Assembly: GCA_949358305.1 (NCBI GenBank)
Contig: OX442320.1
Location: forward strand, 2,868,259-2,932,258
From: Strigamia acuminata
Taxonomy: Eukaryota; Arthropoda; Chilopoda; Geophilomorpha; Linotaeniidae
Direction: 5' to 3'
Length of the DNA stretch: 64,000 nt
Below, in pieces: positions 46,401 to 56,459 of this stretch (positions within the stretch are counted from its first letter, which is position 1; the number at the start of each line of letters is the position of its first letter). Made by a program: the position numbers and the translations under genes. A model generated the notes under the pieces. The model was not told where the DNA came from, made no database searches, and saw only the letters and a program-made list of their open reading frames with translations.

Positions 46401-47627
46401 ATTATTGACAATTGTACCAAGTTCGTTGAAATTAAGGCTTTGACCAAAGCCACGAGCGCTAACTGCGTTCAAGAATTAAGATCTGTTACAAACAGATGGG
46501 GACACCCCAAAAAGATTGTGAGCGATAATGGAAAGCAATTCGTTTCCGATATTTACAATGAGTATTGCGAAATGTACAACATTCGCCCGTCTCATACGAG
46601 CACGTATCATGCCCAGGCGAACCCGACAGAGCGAGCCAATAGAGATATAAAGACGATGCTGGCCCTGTACACAGATGTGCACACGCAATGGCCACGTTAT
46701 TTAGACGAATTCGCGTTCGCGATGAGAAATAATGTCTCAGCGGCAACGGGCTCAAGCCCGATGTTACTGAACACGGGGAGAATCGTAACATTACCCTTCG
46801 ACCCAAGGATTATCAAACATGCCAATCCATTTGACAAAGAAAATCCAGAAAAATATGTCAGAGTACTATTGGATGTATTGCGCAGATCGCATCAAGAGAT
46901 GCATCGTAGAATTCAACTGAATTTTGAGCGGCATAGAAAAATACACGAACAAAAGTTTGTAATTACGGAGTTCGAAGTTGGAGATTTAGTTTGGAAACAA
47001 ACTCACATTCTCTCGTGCGCAGATAAAAATATTTCTGCTGGTTTCGCGGAGAAGAGAGATGGTCCGTGGGAGATTACTAAAGTACTTCCAGGCGGAGCGT
47101 ATAAATTACGCAAATTATCTGATGGTTCGATCGAAAAATCAGTGAACATTAAAGCGTTGTACCCCTATACGCCTTCGTACCCGATTGAGACTTGGAAAGT
47201 AGGACAAAAGTCCGCCTCTTACTCGCCTCAAGAAAATCCTAAATGGATGGACGAAAGTAATCAACTTCCGGATGCTGAGGAAATGGAATTAATTCCTGAA
47301 ACTTCCTCAGAAATTCCAATGGAATTATCCGACTCAACTTCAGTGCAGATTGACAAATCTGCGCCCACAAAGTCTAAACATAGACATAGACAACGCTTAA
47401 CTGCTATGGAAAGGAAAGCGGCGTTAAAAAGAGGCGAAGTTCCAAAGAAACCGCCTCGAAAACCCCGCAAACCCCAACCGATAGTTCCTCGAACTAGCAC
47501 TCGTCCACGACGAGAACGAAAACCAAATCCTAAATATGCGGATGAAAATTTCGTGCGAAATATTTCCGCAGTATTTAAGAAACCTTACCAACAACGAGGA
47601 AAAGCCTCAAAGTTCTGTTGGAATTGA
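43428..47627 (+). CDS. pol: Pol polyprotein of element A (PR-RT-RH-IN), intact
   Basis: About 1399 codons from the frameshift to the stop. Protease: ALMDTGAS (near 43755) and GLILGHNFM. RT: YLDDVIVYS (near 44800). RNase H: TDASHEGLGA (near 45235). Integrase: H-H-C-C zinc region (46138-46265), then the D of MDLMGPK, the D of SDNGKQF and the E of NPTERAN (about 46350, 46523 and 46628), and a GPW-type C-terminal domain (RDGPWEITKV, near 47060). The basic tail (KKPPRKPRKPQP) is probably for nuclear entry or chromatin binding. Protease-RT-RNase H-integrase order is Ty3/gypsy. No stops or shifts. The protease is the nearest relative in this window of the dead retropepsin at 10739-11281. Confidence 0.95.
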   Translation, partial: LDPGDEGLFHPPEVANATSESLFMDVDTTCLEVATSHSGGVDENLQEMTEQLKNLTLFPHKCYTKKFCRLRRLNRVIGGNNLHNITLGNNKDDPRMKITIGGLTYNALMDTGASQCYIGEQLLSETQALPEFLQEAPRNMMVNAVGVAHKPVGQITLCVQWADEFTPMNFIVLAKRVCGLILGHNFMRRQKISPHPHLQEFSCADKPNWSAPYESEEANLALAPLNRITFDYLGLSSTLNSIELTDTPVLTWDEKLVEESDCTPEQRLALREVVNSIPNVFRDQVGCTNVTQHRIKFKEGHSLPKMQYRMYNPAKRAIMTKLAAELEQDGLIEKAKGPFISHPVIVAKPDGSYRMCIDYRWLNAITEVEVIQMPSIDLLLHNTGPAKYFTFIDLVKGYYQVEMCKEDRPKTAFYTPNGPYQFVRMPFGLCNAPCTFQRLMEGILGSALQDYALVYLDDVIVYSDNWDDHLKHVRDVLERLNQANMTINKAKSRFGRTELKFLGHWIKPEGLFGDPDKISAIMKFPTPTCAKDIQRFHGMTNFFRKFVPNHGTIAAPYTRMMNEKTPFEWGDEQTEAFNKIKELLCGDNCLHKPDMTLPFVVMTDASHEGLGAVLCQDVDIFDEKKQKNISVPRPVAYASRVLRGAEKRYTTPELECLAVVWAIDRFKPYLEYGTFTLESDAEALKWLMRTPEPSGKFGRWALRIQCGNFKIVFRKGAANQVADALSRAPLTEEDIPLRDHVEPVEIKQYWPEWDGNPSVSLNRAPEKREFLASVRSYFSENSKECSEEKEGEEVQETLYSALTEVLKEVLPTRREIIDAQLLDTECKRIREYLLNDKVVGIPQSEIKEWKNKVKNYCLDKKEVDGDQMIIYFNPSFEEELNDSGNGFKAVVPSSLVKRVLFACHGHPLSGHAGMSKTLEKTRLIYFWPGMSRSVRNYVKSCTHCAQYKPIQQKRHAAPYTPHNMTNPWECINMDLMGPKPAGRSQNQYIFVIIDNCTKFVEIKALTKATSANCVQELRSVTNRWGHPKKIVSDNGKQFVSDIYNEYCEMYNIRPSHTSTYHAQANPTERANRDIKTMLALYTDVHTQWPRYLDEFAFAMRNNVSAATGSSPMLLNTGRIVTLPFDPRIIKHANPFDKENPEKYVRVLLDVLRRSHQEMHRRIQLNFERHRKIHEQKFVITEFEVGDLVWKQTHILSCADKNISAGFAEKRDGPWEITKVLPGGAYKLRKLSDGSIEKSVNIKALYPYTPSYPIETWKVGQKSASYSPQENPKWMDESNQLPDAEEMELIPETSSEIPMELSDSTSVQIDKSAPTKSKHRHRQRLTAMERKAALKRGEVPKKPPRKPRKPQPIVPRTSTRPRRERKPNPKYADENFVRNISAVFKKPYQQRGKASKFCWN

Positions 47628-48674
47628 TAAAGTTTTATTCAAAACTTGAAGACTGTAATTATTTACATGTCTGACAGGTGTAGTGATTTATAATCTCAAC
47701 ACCGGGGGACAAGATATTACGATGTTTATTGAAATTTATATTAAAATATGAATTTGTTGCGATGAATTAAATATTCGATAGAATATTTTAATTTTTTGGT
47801 TGTATTTACATGTATTTTAACTAAAATACAGAGAATTACTTTTGAAAAGTGATGTTCTCGCCTCTTCACGAGGATACGAGATTTACGAGGTGTGATTAAA
47901 CCTCGAACCCGATAATTAATAGGGAATAAAATTCCCAGGGTTCATTGCACAAAAACACTTCGTTAAACACACGGATACTAGTGACTTCGTCCCTTCAACC
48001 GTCTTCGCTTTTCGACTCGAGAATTCGACGCTAATTCATTTAGCCAACTTCAAGCACGAAACTAGCTTCAACTGTAAGTAGTTTTCAATAATATTCTTTG
48101 ACCAAAGAATTGAAAAAATTGTTCGCAACAATTGGTAAAATATCGGCGTCCCGATAAAAGTTAAAAGTTCACGTGTAGTTATAAGCGTGAATCGGCATTA
48201 AATCACTCGGGAAGTTAACTATTCAGTCGAATAGTTTGTGTTAAATTTTGATAATGAATTATTAAAATTTAAGTACGTAGGCACTAATTATTTAAATCAA
48301 GTCGCGGTCGAGGCTTGCATGAATTATTTAGCGGTGAATTTTCGATGTAAAAATTTATTAGACCAAGTGTTAATTAATTAATACGATAGATATTTTGATA
48401 CTCGGAAGTTGGATTAAATAGTTTACAAAACTAAGGGAATTTTTCTTTTGAAAAATCAACAAGTTGCGATTTTCGATGAAAATCGCTGTCAGGCGAGTCC
48501 ATTCTTGTGTCATAAACACAAGGGGAATGTGACTCATTAGTGTCACGTGTTAGGGGTTATAAATAACTCGAGTTGTGTATTTTCGTTGCGAACAATACGT
48601 TTTAATTCTTTGGACTCAAGGAATGATTATTCAGAGTGGAATTATTTAATAAAATAATTTATTTGCGTCTGCAG
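47628..48674 (+). other. Spacer between pol and ORF3 of element A
   Basis: About 1 kb, AT-rich, without an ORF. Contains ACCGGGGGAC (47701-47710), which repeats the purine tract found before the LTR, and ends in a 3' splice site (TTTGCGTCTGCAG) at 48674. Confidence 0.55.
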
Positions 48675-50192
48675 ATGGGAAGTGGTAAACACCGCTCAAA
48701 ACGGAGTCACCGACGTCATCGTCACGAAAGCTCCAGCTCGTCCACCTCGTCTAGTGACGAGCAACGCCGTTCAGCGGAACGTGCTTACATGAGGGCCCAA
48801 CCGATACCGACGGCGCCCGCCTCGATGTACGCCCTGACGCCGCTGCAACTTGCAACGCTTAATTGGCTGAGCGTCCATCCGGACGGGTTCCCGATCGACT
48901 TAAATGCGATGATGCAGGCCCCATCCACTTCTGCGCAGCCAACTGTTTATGAGTCGGCGCAATTGGCCCCGTTGGCCCAGGTGGCATTTCCGCCCGCGAA
49001 CGTTATCAACGTCTTGTTGGCCCCGCATTCGCCAGAATTTCGGCCGCCAACTGCAAGCGTGGCGCCTACCATCGCCAACCCGTCAAATGCGGTTGCACCG
49101 ACTGTGGCGGGACAATCAACGTCTGTTGTGCATCTTCCTGCCGGTGCTGAATCTTCGGCATCTGAATACGGATGGAACGAGCCGCCACCGGGCGCTCTAC
49201 GTTTTTCGGAGCCTGTTTCTCGCAACCGCGAGTACCGAGCGGCCAATAAGGCCAGAAAGAAGGACGAGAAGGCCCGCCTGCGCAAAGAACAGTGCGAGCG
49301 AGACATGGCAGCCGGAATACCTCACGATAACATCGTGACGGACCAGGCAACAGAGACGATCTGCCCATTTTGCGTCGGCTGTGGGTGGTGCTGCGGTGCA
49401 TCCGCAGGGTCTTCATTGATGCGTTGTCCAAATTGTCGTGGAAGGAAAACGCGACCGCGTTCGGAGCCGTGGCGCAAGGAGGTTCAGCCCCACGTAGTTA
49501 AAGGCATTAAGCCTAACGAGAAGCGATGTTGGGCTCACTGCCCAAAGTGCCGACTTTTCCTGAATAGTCGTGGCGAAGCGGTTTACATCGACCCGCGCTT
49601 CCTCACCTGGACCCGTGCTGAAGCCAACGCCGGGGTAAGAGTCGAACTCCTTCGACAATCGCCACCGCCGTCCGAGGACTCCGAAGTTTCTACTGAAACT
49701 GTCCAGGCCGCCGAAAGCGTCGGAAGCGAGGTGCAGGAAGAATTCGTTCGACCGAGAACGATGTCGCGTGGTCGAGGCTGCCTCACGCTCGACCGAGCCA
49801 AGGAAATTGCCGAGGTTCAGCGAACCAACATCTTGGCACGAGGGCGAGCTCGTAAGCTCTGGATGGCAGTCGAAAAGTCGTCTAAACCCGTGGAGGATCC
49901 TCCAGCGGCCGTAACCGACGTGTCCAGCGCCCCTCCAGCGTCTAAGTCTGAGACTTCGGACGACGCTCGGTTTGAGGACGCCGAAGAGCTACCTTCTGTC
50001 GTTGATTTCGTAGCTGAGCTTTTCGACGACATGCCGTTTCCGCCTCCGAGTCCGGAAGAGATTGAAGCTCCGGAGGAAGCTGTGTTTTCCGCCGTCTCGA
50101 CAGAGGCGACTGAAGAGTCGGATTTTCTGACTTCTGCTGAAGTCGAGAAAAAGGAAGAGAAAGATTCGACTGACGTCGAGAAGAAGGATTAA
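48675..50192 (+). CDS. ORF3 of element A: Cys-cluster protein, 505 aa, not envelope-like
   Basis: The ATG (MGSGKHRSKRSHRRHRH) immediately follows a 3' splice site, which argues for expression from a spliced subgenomic RNA. The N-terminus is Arg/Ser/His rich (SR-like). A basic helix near residue 190 contains KARKKDEKARLRKEQ. A cysteine cluster at about residues 228-292 has four CxxC-type pairs (CPFC, CGWCC, CPNC, CPKC) and looks zinc-binding. The C-terminus is acidic, Glu/Ser/Pro rich. There is no signal peptide or transmembrane segment, so it is not an envelope protein. GC content is higher than in the flanking spacers. Family not recognised. It may be a captured host gene or an accessory regulator. 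Confidence 0.75.
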   Translation: MGSGKHRSKRSHRRHRHESSSSSTSSSDEQRRSAERAYMRAQPIPTAPASMYALTPLQLATLNWLSVHPDGFPIDLNAMMQAPSTSAQPTVYESAQLAPLAQVAFPPANVINVLLAPHSPEFRPPTASVAPTIANPSNAVAPTVAGQSTSVVHLPAGAESSASEYGWNEPPPGALRFSEPVSRNREYRAANKARKKDEKARLRKEQCERDMAAGIPHDNIVTDQATETICPFCVGCGWCCGASAGSSLMRCPNCRGRKTRPRSEPWRKEVQPHVVKGIKPNEKRCWAHCPKCRLFLNSRGEAVYIDPRFLTWTRAEANAGVRVELLRQSPPPSEDSEVSTETVQAAESVGSEVQEEFVRPRTMSRGRGCLTLDRAKEIAEVQRTNILARGRARKLWMAVEKSSKPVEDPPAAVTDVSSAPPASKSETSDDARFEDAEELPSVVDFVAELFDDMPFPPPSPEEIEAPEEAVFSAVSTEATEESDFLTSAEVEKKEEKDSTDVEKKD

Positions 50193-50946
50193 AAAGGGAC
50201 AAATTAACATTCGTTATTTTCCGAGTGGATATTTTTTGACTAAAAAATAATCCAAGTGTTTTGTTGTGTTTGCGATTTTTTCCAGTATTCTCATGAGTAG
50301 TGTGTTCAGTTTTGTTCGAAATTAGAACTAATCATTTAAATATTCAGACGAATGTAGTTAATTTTGCAAATTGGATTCAATTTAATTTTGTGTTTTCCCG
50401 AATTCAATTTGGATGTTTATTTGAATTAATCATATTAATATATGTTTATTTGATTTATTCGCAAATTTCATAATTAGTTGTGGAATTTGTGTTTATTTTT
50501 TTTGTTGTTCACTTTGATTAAAGTTTGAAAGACTTCCAGTCGAAGTCATTGATTTTTATAACGAACGTAATAAAAAATCAGTAGGTTTAGATTTTCCGAT
50601 AAATAAAATTTTGCATAAATTTATTTTATTTGATCATCTAGATAATTAATAAGCTATGAAGAAGTTTATTTGACGGAGAAAATAAAAATTTCTATCGAAA
50701 TTAATTTTCTCGAACATGTATCCATGTTCGGACGAGTTCATTTCCGTCGCTTAGCAACCGGGAGTTGCGTTGTACAGTGAAGCCGATTGGTCTAATCGGG
50801 TGATGAAGTTTCTGAAAGAAATAACATGATTAAGTTTAATAAAATACTTACCAAGTGGATTAATTCGATAGAATTAGGTGAACATTTCTTATACATTAAG
50901 AATGACAATTGAAGAGTTGGTAAACTCTATGCTTGTCACCGGGGGA
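50193..50946 (+). other. 3' untranslated region and polypurine tract of element A
   Basis: AT-rich and without an ORF. Ends in CACCGGGGGA directly before the LTR; this is the likely plus-strand primer. Confidence 0.6.
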
Positions 50947-52524
50947 TGTGTGATGATTACAAATCCGTATTTATCAATGTTCACAATAGATGGCGCTGTT
51001 TATCAAACGCGCGTAATTCAAACTCGATAAAACTAAAAAGTGTGATAAATAATTATTTAGACACGGTGAATAAAATATAACTATTTTATTCGATATAAAC
51101 TAAGTATTATTTACTTGACAATGTTGATTCTATCGAATCAATATCCATATTACTTACCTGTCGAAGGGAACCAATCGGACCCAATCGGACCCCAACTGGG
51201 CCCATCTGGACATAGTCATATATTAGGTCCGGACTAGTGACCCACGAATCCGCCGATTCGTACGCTGATTGGCTGTCGCCAATCTAGTAGTTCTACAGAA
51301 CTATATAAGCATCAGTTTCTCACCCACCAACCCCCCTGGCTTGATAACTGAACTTGTATATTGTCTGTAGTTGAATTGTTATCGTTTGATTTCATTATTC
51401 TCTATCGACACATCAGGCCACCTCAGCTCTCCACAGTTAGTATTCATTACTATTTTGTTATTGCTGTTGTAGGGCTATTTCGGGAAGGCTAACTCCGGTA
51501 ATAGACATGCATTCGCATGAAATGGCCCCGTAACGTTAGCCAGCTGTTCTACGGGACAGTAGGATTTCGTACGGTGGCTTAATATAACGGTCGTATACAG
51601 TACGACCTTGCTAAATGAAAGTAGGTCCCTCAGCTAACTGGCCTCAGTCCGCTGCAGGATGGTTGTTGTAAACAGCCCACGCAGGTTCCCGTCTTTCTAC
51701 GATTGGTCCTTCCGCTCGTTAAAAGTCGGTAAAGGCCTAATGTACAGGTAACACGCCGGGTTGGTAGCCCGTGAGTAATATCTAAAGATGTTGCGATAAA
51801 ATAACTACCTGGATAATGGTAATCCAACGGCAGTGGCCGATTAATATTTTGCTCGATCTACTGATCCCGCCATCGTAAGGCATGCTGGCGGATGGAGGAG
51901 TCAAATCCTCCCGCGATGGTTCTCTCGACCGTCGTGATGGTCCCCGCCCCATTGTACCCTCCGGGTTAGTAACCCGTGAACGATGTATAAAATATGTCGT
52001 GTTAAACAAATTACTCGGGCATTGGTAATCCTGTATTGGCAATACTTTTTATCCCGGTAAGTCCATAGAAATGTTTACCTGGTGGTTGGTACCACCGACA
52101 GCGAATTAAAGCGTACAAACAAATACTCGGCGCCTGATCACGAGATCTTGTCGTCGTAAGGCATGCTGGCGGATGGAGTCTCAACAACTCCCGCGACGTT
52201 CTCTCAATTGTCGTGACGGTCCCCGCCCAATTAATATTTATACAACAATTCATTTGTTGTATTCCACTAATTACTTTACTTTTATTCATTTGGAACATGG
52301 AATATTCTGCTGAATATTCCTACTTATGCGAAGGACTCTTCGCATTATTAGATACTCGAGCTGCGGACCAAATACGTCTCCGTAGCGATATTTGTGACGA
52401 TGCCGCAAGTCAGCCGTATCCCTCTGGCTTCGCCCGGATCCTCAACCAGTTGATGCCGCCCGTTTACACGCGTCAAGAACCCAACTATGTTATTATTATT
52501 CAGTAATAAATATGTTATGTCACA
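50947..52524 (+). repeat. LTR of element A
   Basis: Starts TGTGTGATGA after the purine tract and ends ATGTCACA (TGTG/CACA inverted ends), 1578 bp. A TATATAAGC promoter-like box is at about 51303. U5 contains an internal duplication of about 250 bp: GCATGCTGGCGGATGGAG occurs near 51880 and 52160, and GTAACCCGTGA or GTAGCCCGTGA near 51765 and 51970. No second copy was found in the window. Confidence 0.7.
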
Positions 52525-53160
52525 CTAAAACTGTAAGTTATTTCTGCTCAGTCATGAATTCATATTTTTACACAGACTTCTGTAAGCTTATCTCGGTTAG
52601 GTTGTTGCTACTCCTAGCAACGTCTTGTTTAAACCGATTATTTATCTATCTTAAATGGCTATTAAATCAGCCAAAAGTAGAATCGTCACATGTGTCTCCT
52701 CCACCTTTTCCAGTGTTTGGAATAATCAAAATAGATTTCTACATTAGTCAAGAAATGACGTGGTTCATGTTCTTGTTTAAGTGCAGTTGCCTTACTCCCC
52801 TCTACTAGAATTATTTATTATACCCCTAAATTAAAATAATCAACATGTTTTGGCAATATTTGGAATTAGTTGATGCAGCATATCTTACATTTAAATATTT
52901 ATAATATTTTAAATTAAAATATTTCACAAAGGCTACTTGTGTTTCCACAAATGTTGTATTGGTCTCCTCCAAAGTCTGAATTGTATCTTGGATTTGTGAT
53001 CCAGCCACATGCATTAACATTTTCCTGCTTCAATATACTAAGCATAGAAAGAAATGAGTAAACTTTAATTCATTACAAACGGCCATAAAAAAAACGAAAA
53101 GAAATATTCTGCACTCGGTTCGTACATATGCTAATTGATTTATTTCGTTTTGTCATCGAA
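52525..53160. other. Unannotated spacer
   Basis: No supported gene. A short minus-strand open stretch (52826-53020) has no clear splice context. Confidence 0.4.
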
Positions 53161-53389
53161 TCATTTTTGATTTTTCTCGCGTTTGACAACTGAGTAGCTT
53201 TGTGATAAGCAATCTGGCGTCAATCTATCAATTGCCTTTCTTAAACAGTCATTGATTTTTAATGTTGATTCTAACAGAATGTGATTTCTCTTCCTCTTAA
53301 ACGCTGTCGCCAAGTCAGCCAATTCTTGATTTAATTTCAATTCGTGCTTTTCTTTGTACTGTTTCAATAACATGAGCAATGTTCTGTAC
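53161..53389 (-). CDS. Candidate terminal exon of a coiled-coil protein
   Basis: A minus-strand exon begins after CCTTAG (53390) and ends at a stop at 53161. It encodes about 75 residues with strong heptads (LLKQYKEKHELKLNQEL) and ends VVKREKNQK. An upstream exon may lie at about 53545-53620 (MHDTLKEKARRYEKG), separated by an intron that carries the minisatellite. Part of a host gene of unknown identity. Confidence 0.4.
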
Positions 53390-53439
53390 CTAAGGCAAAT
53401 CTTGCCATTTTTGTGGGGAATTTTGTCTTTGAGTTGGTT

Positions 53440-53530
53440 GCAAAAAAATCTGTCAATTTACAAAAAAAATCTGTCAATTTAAAAAAAATCTGTATAATTA
53501 AAAACATCTGTACAATTACAAAAAAGCTGT
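53440..53530. repeat. Minisatellite, short array (about 4 units)
   Basis: Units such as CAAAAAAATCTGTCAATTTA, identical in kind to the array at 55010-55262, with the same 3' neighbour (AAAACATCTGTACAATTAC). Confidence 0.8.
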
Positions 53531-53544
53531 AAAATAATAATAGA

Positions 53545-55009
53545 TTCATACTCTTTCGTTAATGGCACACCTTTTTCATATCTTCGTGCCTTTTCCTTGA
53601 GCGTGTCGTGCATTTCCACTCTTTGCCGACTGTTGAATCGCCTTGGAGACGCATTTATACAAAATGACTAACAAAACAAAGCAGTTAGATTAATAACAAA
53701 AATTTTGAATTCAATGAGTTTTACTTCAGCTCGTTTCAGCCCGTGTTTAAAAACAAATGCGCCAAATCTTACCCAGGTTTAGCTCCTAACGCAGTGTAAT
53801 AACTTTAAATTTATAAAATTTATCAAACTATTCTTTGTTTGCGACCTGTTGCTTAGAATTTTAGAACAAATGCGCAAGCGCGAACGGTCACCGCATTTCG
53901 ACTCTGCCCGACTGTTGAGTCAATCGCTTTGGAGACGCATTTATACAAAATGACTAACAAAACAATTTTTTCACGATAAAATCTCAAAGATTTGATAAAA
54001 AAAATGAATTTATTGCTGCGAACGTGCAATATTGCGTGTGTTTTTTAGTTCTTTAAAAAAAATGTTAGTGTGAGAAATTTAAGTGTTGCTTGCGATGTGG
54101 ATTTGATCGCGCTGTGCAGCAAAGCCGACCCTTAAAAGCAACCCGAGGTGCAATTTGTGCGCTATTCATCTGGGAATAGGCGTGCGGTGCCAGATTTGCG
54201 GTTAAATGTTTCTTGTGTTGAACGTTTGGCGAGAGTTTGACTGAGGTATTTATTTATCACACGATAACAGCTGACCGACACAAAAGTCGAATTGCATGTT
54301 TTATTTTCTGGTGAGCAACTGATGAGCAATCAACTAGAATAATAAAATCTAGTAATTGCTCGTTTTGGTTCTAAACGACCATACTGCTGAATGTATATTA
54401 CTGTAAAGAGTGTAATTTGTCTTAACCCAACACGTTTAAATCTCCGAAGGTTTTATTAAAGTTGTTCAAGTGTAATATAAAAAAATGTAATTAAAAGTAA
54501 GGTGATTTTTGAATTTGGCGCTTTAGCTAATACTGGTGATGCAACATTAATCCACGTTTTTGATACCGATGAAATGGTATAAATATTTCCAAGTCAATGA
54601 GAATGTAGTCAAGACAATTATATACTTAGATAACGATGATGTTTAGTGTAGGCATAAAAACATCCGCTATTTTTCAAACATTAGCGAAGCAAAGTGGCCA
54701 ATTATTGTCGTGCATATTTGATGAATATTTTAATCAAACAAAAATTTAGCGAATTAAGTTTTCTCTTGTTGACTTCTTTTTTTGTTTGTTTGTGTTATTC
54801 TTTTTTTTTGAGAACTCGAGTTTTCAACTGCTAAATTCAGAGCATTTTTTCTTCTCTCTTCCAATTTTGTATCCGCTTTATTGTCGCGATTTGCTCACTT
54901 TTTTTGCAAATCTTGTAAACTTCCTTGATACCAGCATTCGATAGCTGCTGGTTTTTCTTTGGGCATTGCCTCTGATTATAATCCACCACTTAATTGCAGT
55001 TTAAAAAAA
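53545..55009. other. Spacer with segmental duplications
   Basis: The block at 53620-53683 (GGAGACGCATTTATACAAAA and flanks) is repeated at 53905-53967. The block at 53545-53607 recurs at 55284-55346. No gene is supported beyond the possible exon at 53545-53620. Confidence 0.5.
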
Positions 55010-55262
55010 AATCTGTAATTTTAAAAAAAATCTGTAAATTTACAAAAAAAACTGTCAATTTGCAAAAAAATCTGTAAATTTACATAAAAATCTGCAAATT
55101 TACAAAAAAATCTGTCAATTTGCAAAAAAATCTGTAAATTTATAAAAAAATCTGCAAATTTACAAAAAAATCTGTCAATTTGCAAAAAAATCTGTCTATT
55201 TACCAAAAAATTTGTATAATTAAAAACATCTGTACAATTACAAAAAAGCTGTATAATTGAAA
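55010..55262. repeat. Minisatellite, expanded array (about 11 units of 21-22 bp)
   Basis: Units alternate between AAAAAAATCTGTAAATTTAC and AAAAAAATCTGTCAATTTGC. The array is followed by the same 60-bp sequence that follows the short array near 53545. Confidence 0.85.
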
Positions 55263-55346
55263 ACACCTGTAAAATAATAATAGATTCATAATCTTCCGTT
55301 AATGGCACACCTTTTTCATATCTTTGTGCTTTTTCCTTGAGCGTGC

Positions 55347-55532
55347 TTTATTAAGAATTACTGCTTGTCGTTCTCTATTTCTCGCACGGCGTGTCCTTTC
55401 ATCATCCTTTTGGTTACATTCAGTAAGGATGAAATTCATTCTTCCATCAAATCGTCCGCGAATTGAGTTATAATTTCAGTTTGTTATTAGCTCAAATTAC
55501 TACTAAAACTATTAGCAATAATTCTGAACTGA
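55347..55532. other. Spacer
   Basis: Nothing recognised. Confidence 0.4.
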
Positions 55533-56459
55533 TTGATGCCGCAACGGGACTTATCTAAAATACTTCTCAAATAAAATAACTATCTCTTAAATGAAAATGG
55601 TATTTATTCGTGGCTTCGAATAAATTCAAGATCAAATACAATATTATTAATACAAGATATTTTGTGATAAGATATTTTACGCTGACTAATAAAAACGCTT
55701 AATGAAGTAAGAAAATACAACTCTCGTGAGAGGAAAAACAAGGAAAATAAAAGGGAAATAATAAATTAAGAAGTCGATTCGTCGGCTCCACGTCTCCGAA
55801 TCGATGATCGCGTTGATCCTGCGTTCACGGCGCTCAGCTCGGCGTCGTCGAACTCGTACGACGGACTCAATTCCGCTCAAACTACGTTCTGGAATATTCG
55901 GGCTCAATCCCGACTCTTCAAACTCTCTTTCTCCGTCGATCTCCGTCTTCTTCGCGAACTCGCAACCCCGTCGCTTCGCCGTCGTGGTTGCGGCTAATTC
56001 CGCGTAGCTTCTCACTCCAAATCTCTCCTAACAATGGCTGTTAGGCAAGATGAAATCCCAAATCAACTTGAAGCTGATTCAAGACAAAACTCCCACTGCT
56101 AAAGTGTTTAGCAGCAAGAATATCTCACAGCTATTTAGTAGCTGCAAGAAATAAGCCAAATTGCTTAAACAATCACAAATCCCACTGGAACAATTCTTGG
56201 TTTGCAGAGGTGATTTTCATGACTGGTTTACTCAAAGGCTGGTTTCATACTGAGGAGTTTTTCCTCACAGGAAGTGTTTCCTGCTCCAGAGGCTGCGGGC
56301 TGGTTTCCTTGGCGACCACCCACAATTCCTCCCACCCTGCTTAACTCCCTTGTCTAGACAGGAAATTATAAAAAATAACATAAAATAAAACAACTCAATT
56401 AAATATTTTATTTCGGGCTCATTCCCGATACTTCTCTAGTGACCACTAGGGTCACTACA
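55533..56459 (-). repeat. Possible solo LTR
   Basis: On the minus strand it would start TGTAGTGACCCTAG, similar to the start of the LTR at 57861-58880 (TGTTGTGACCCGAC), and end GCATCA. GC-rich coding-like sequence in the middle contains no gene I can support. No target duplication was found. Confidence 0.3.

Larger units (their letters stand above)
41153..52524 (+). mobile_element. Ty3/gypsy-like retrotransposon with a third ORF (element A)
   Basis: The order is primer-binding-site-like sequence, gag, pol by -1 frameshift, a 1-kb spacer, ORF3, purine tract, LTR. All three ORFs are intact. The 5' LTR is missing or too different to recognise. Inserted about 0.3 kb downstream of the stop codon of the 13-exon host gene, on the same strand. 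Confidence 0.85.

Noticed and set aside
48675-50192. Envelope gene making element A an endogenous retrovirus
   Set aside because: No signal peptide, fusion peptide, transmembrane segment or cleavage site; cysteines are clustered in a zinc-finger-like pattern.
55010-55262. CRISPR-like array
   Set aside because: Units are contiguous AT-rich minisatellite repeats with no unique spacers, in eukaryotic DNA.
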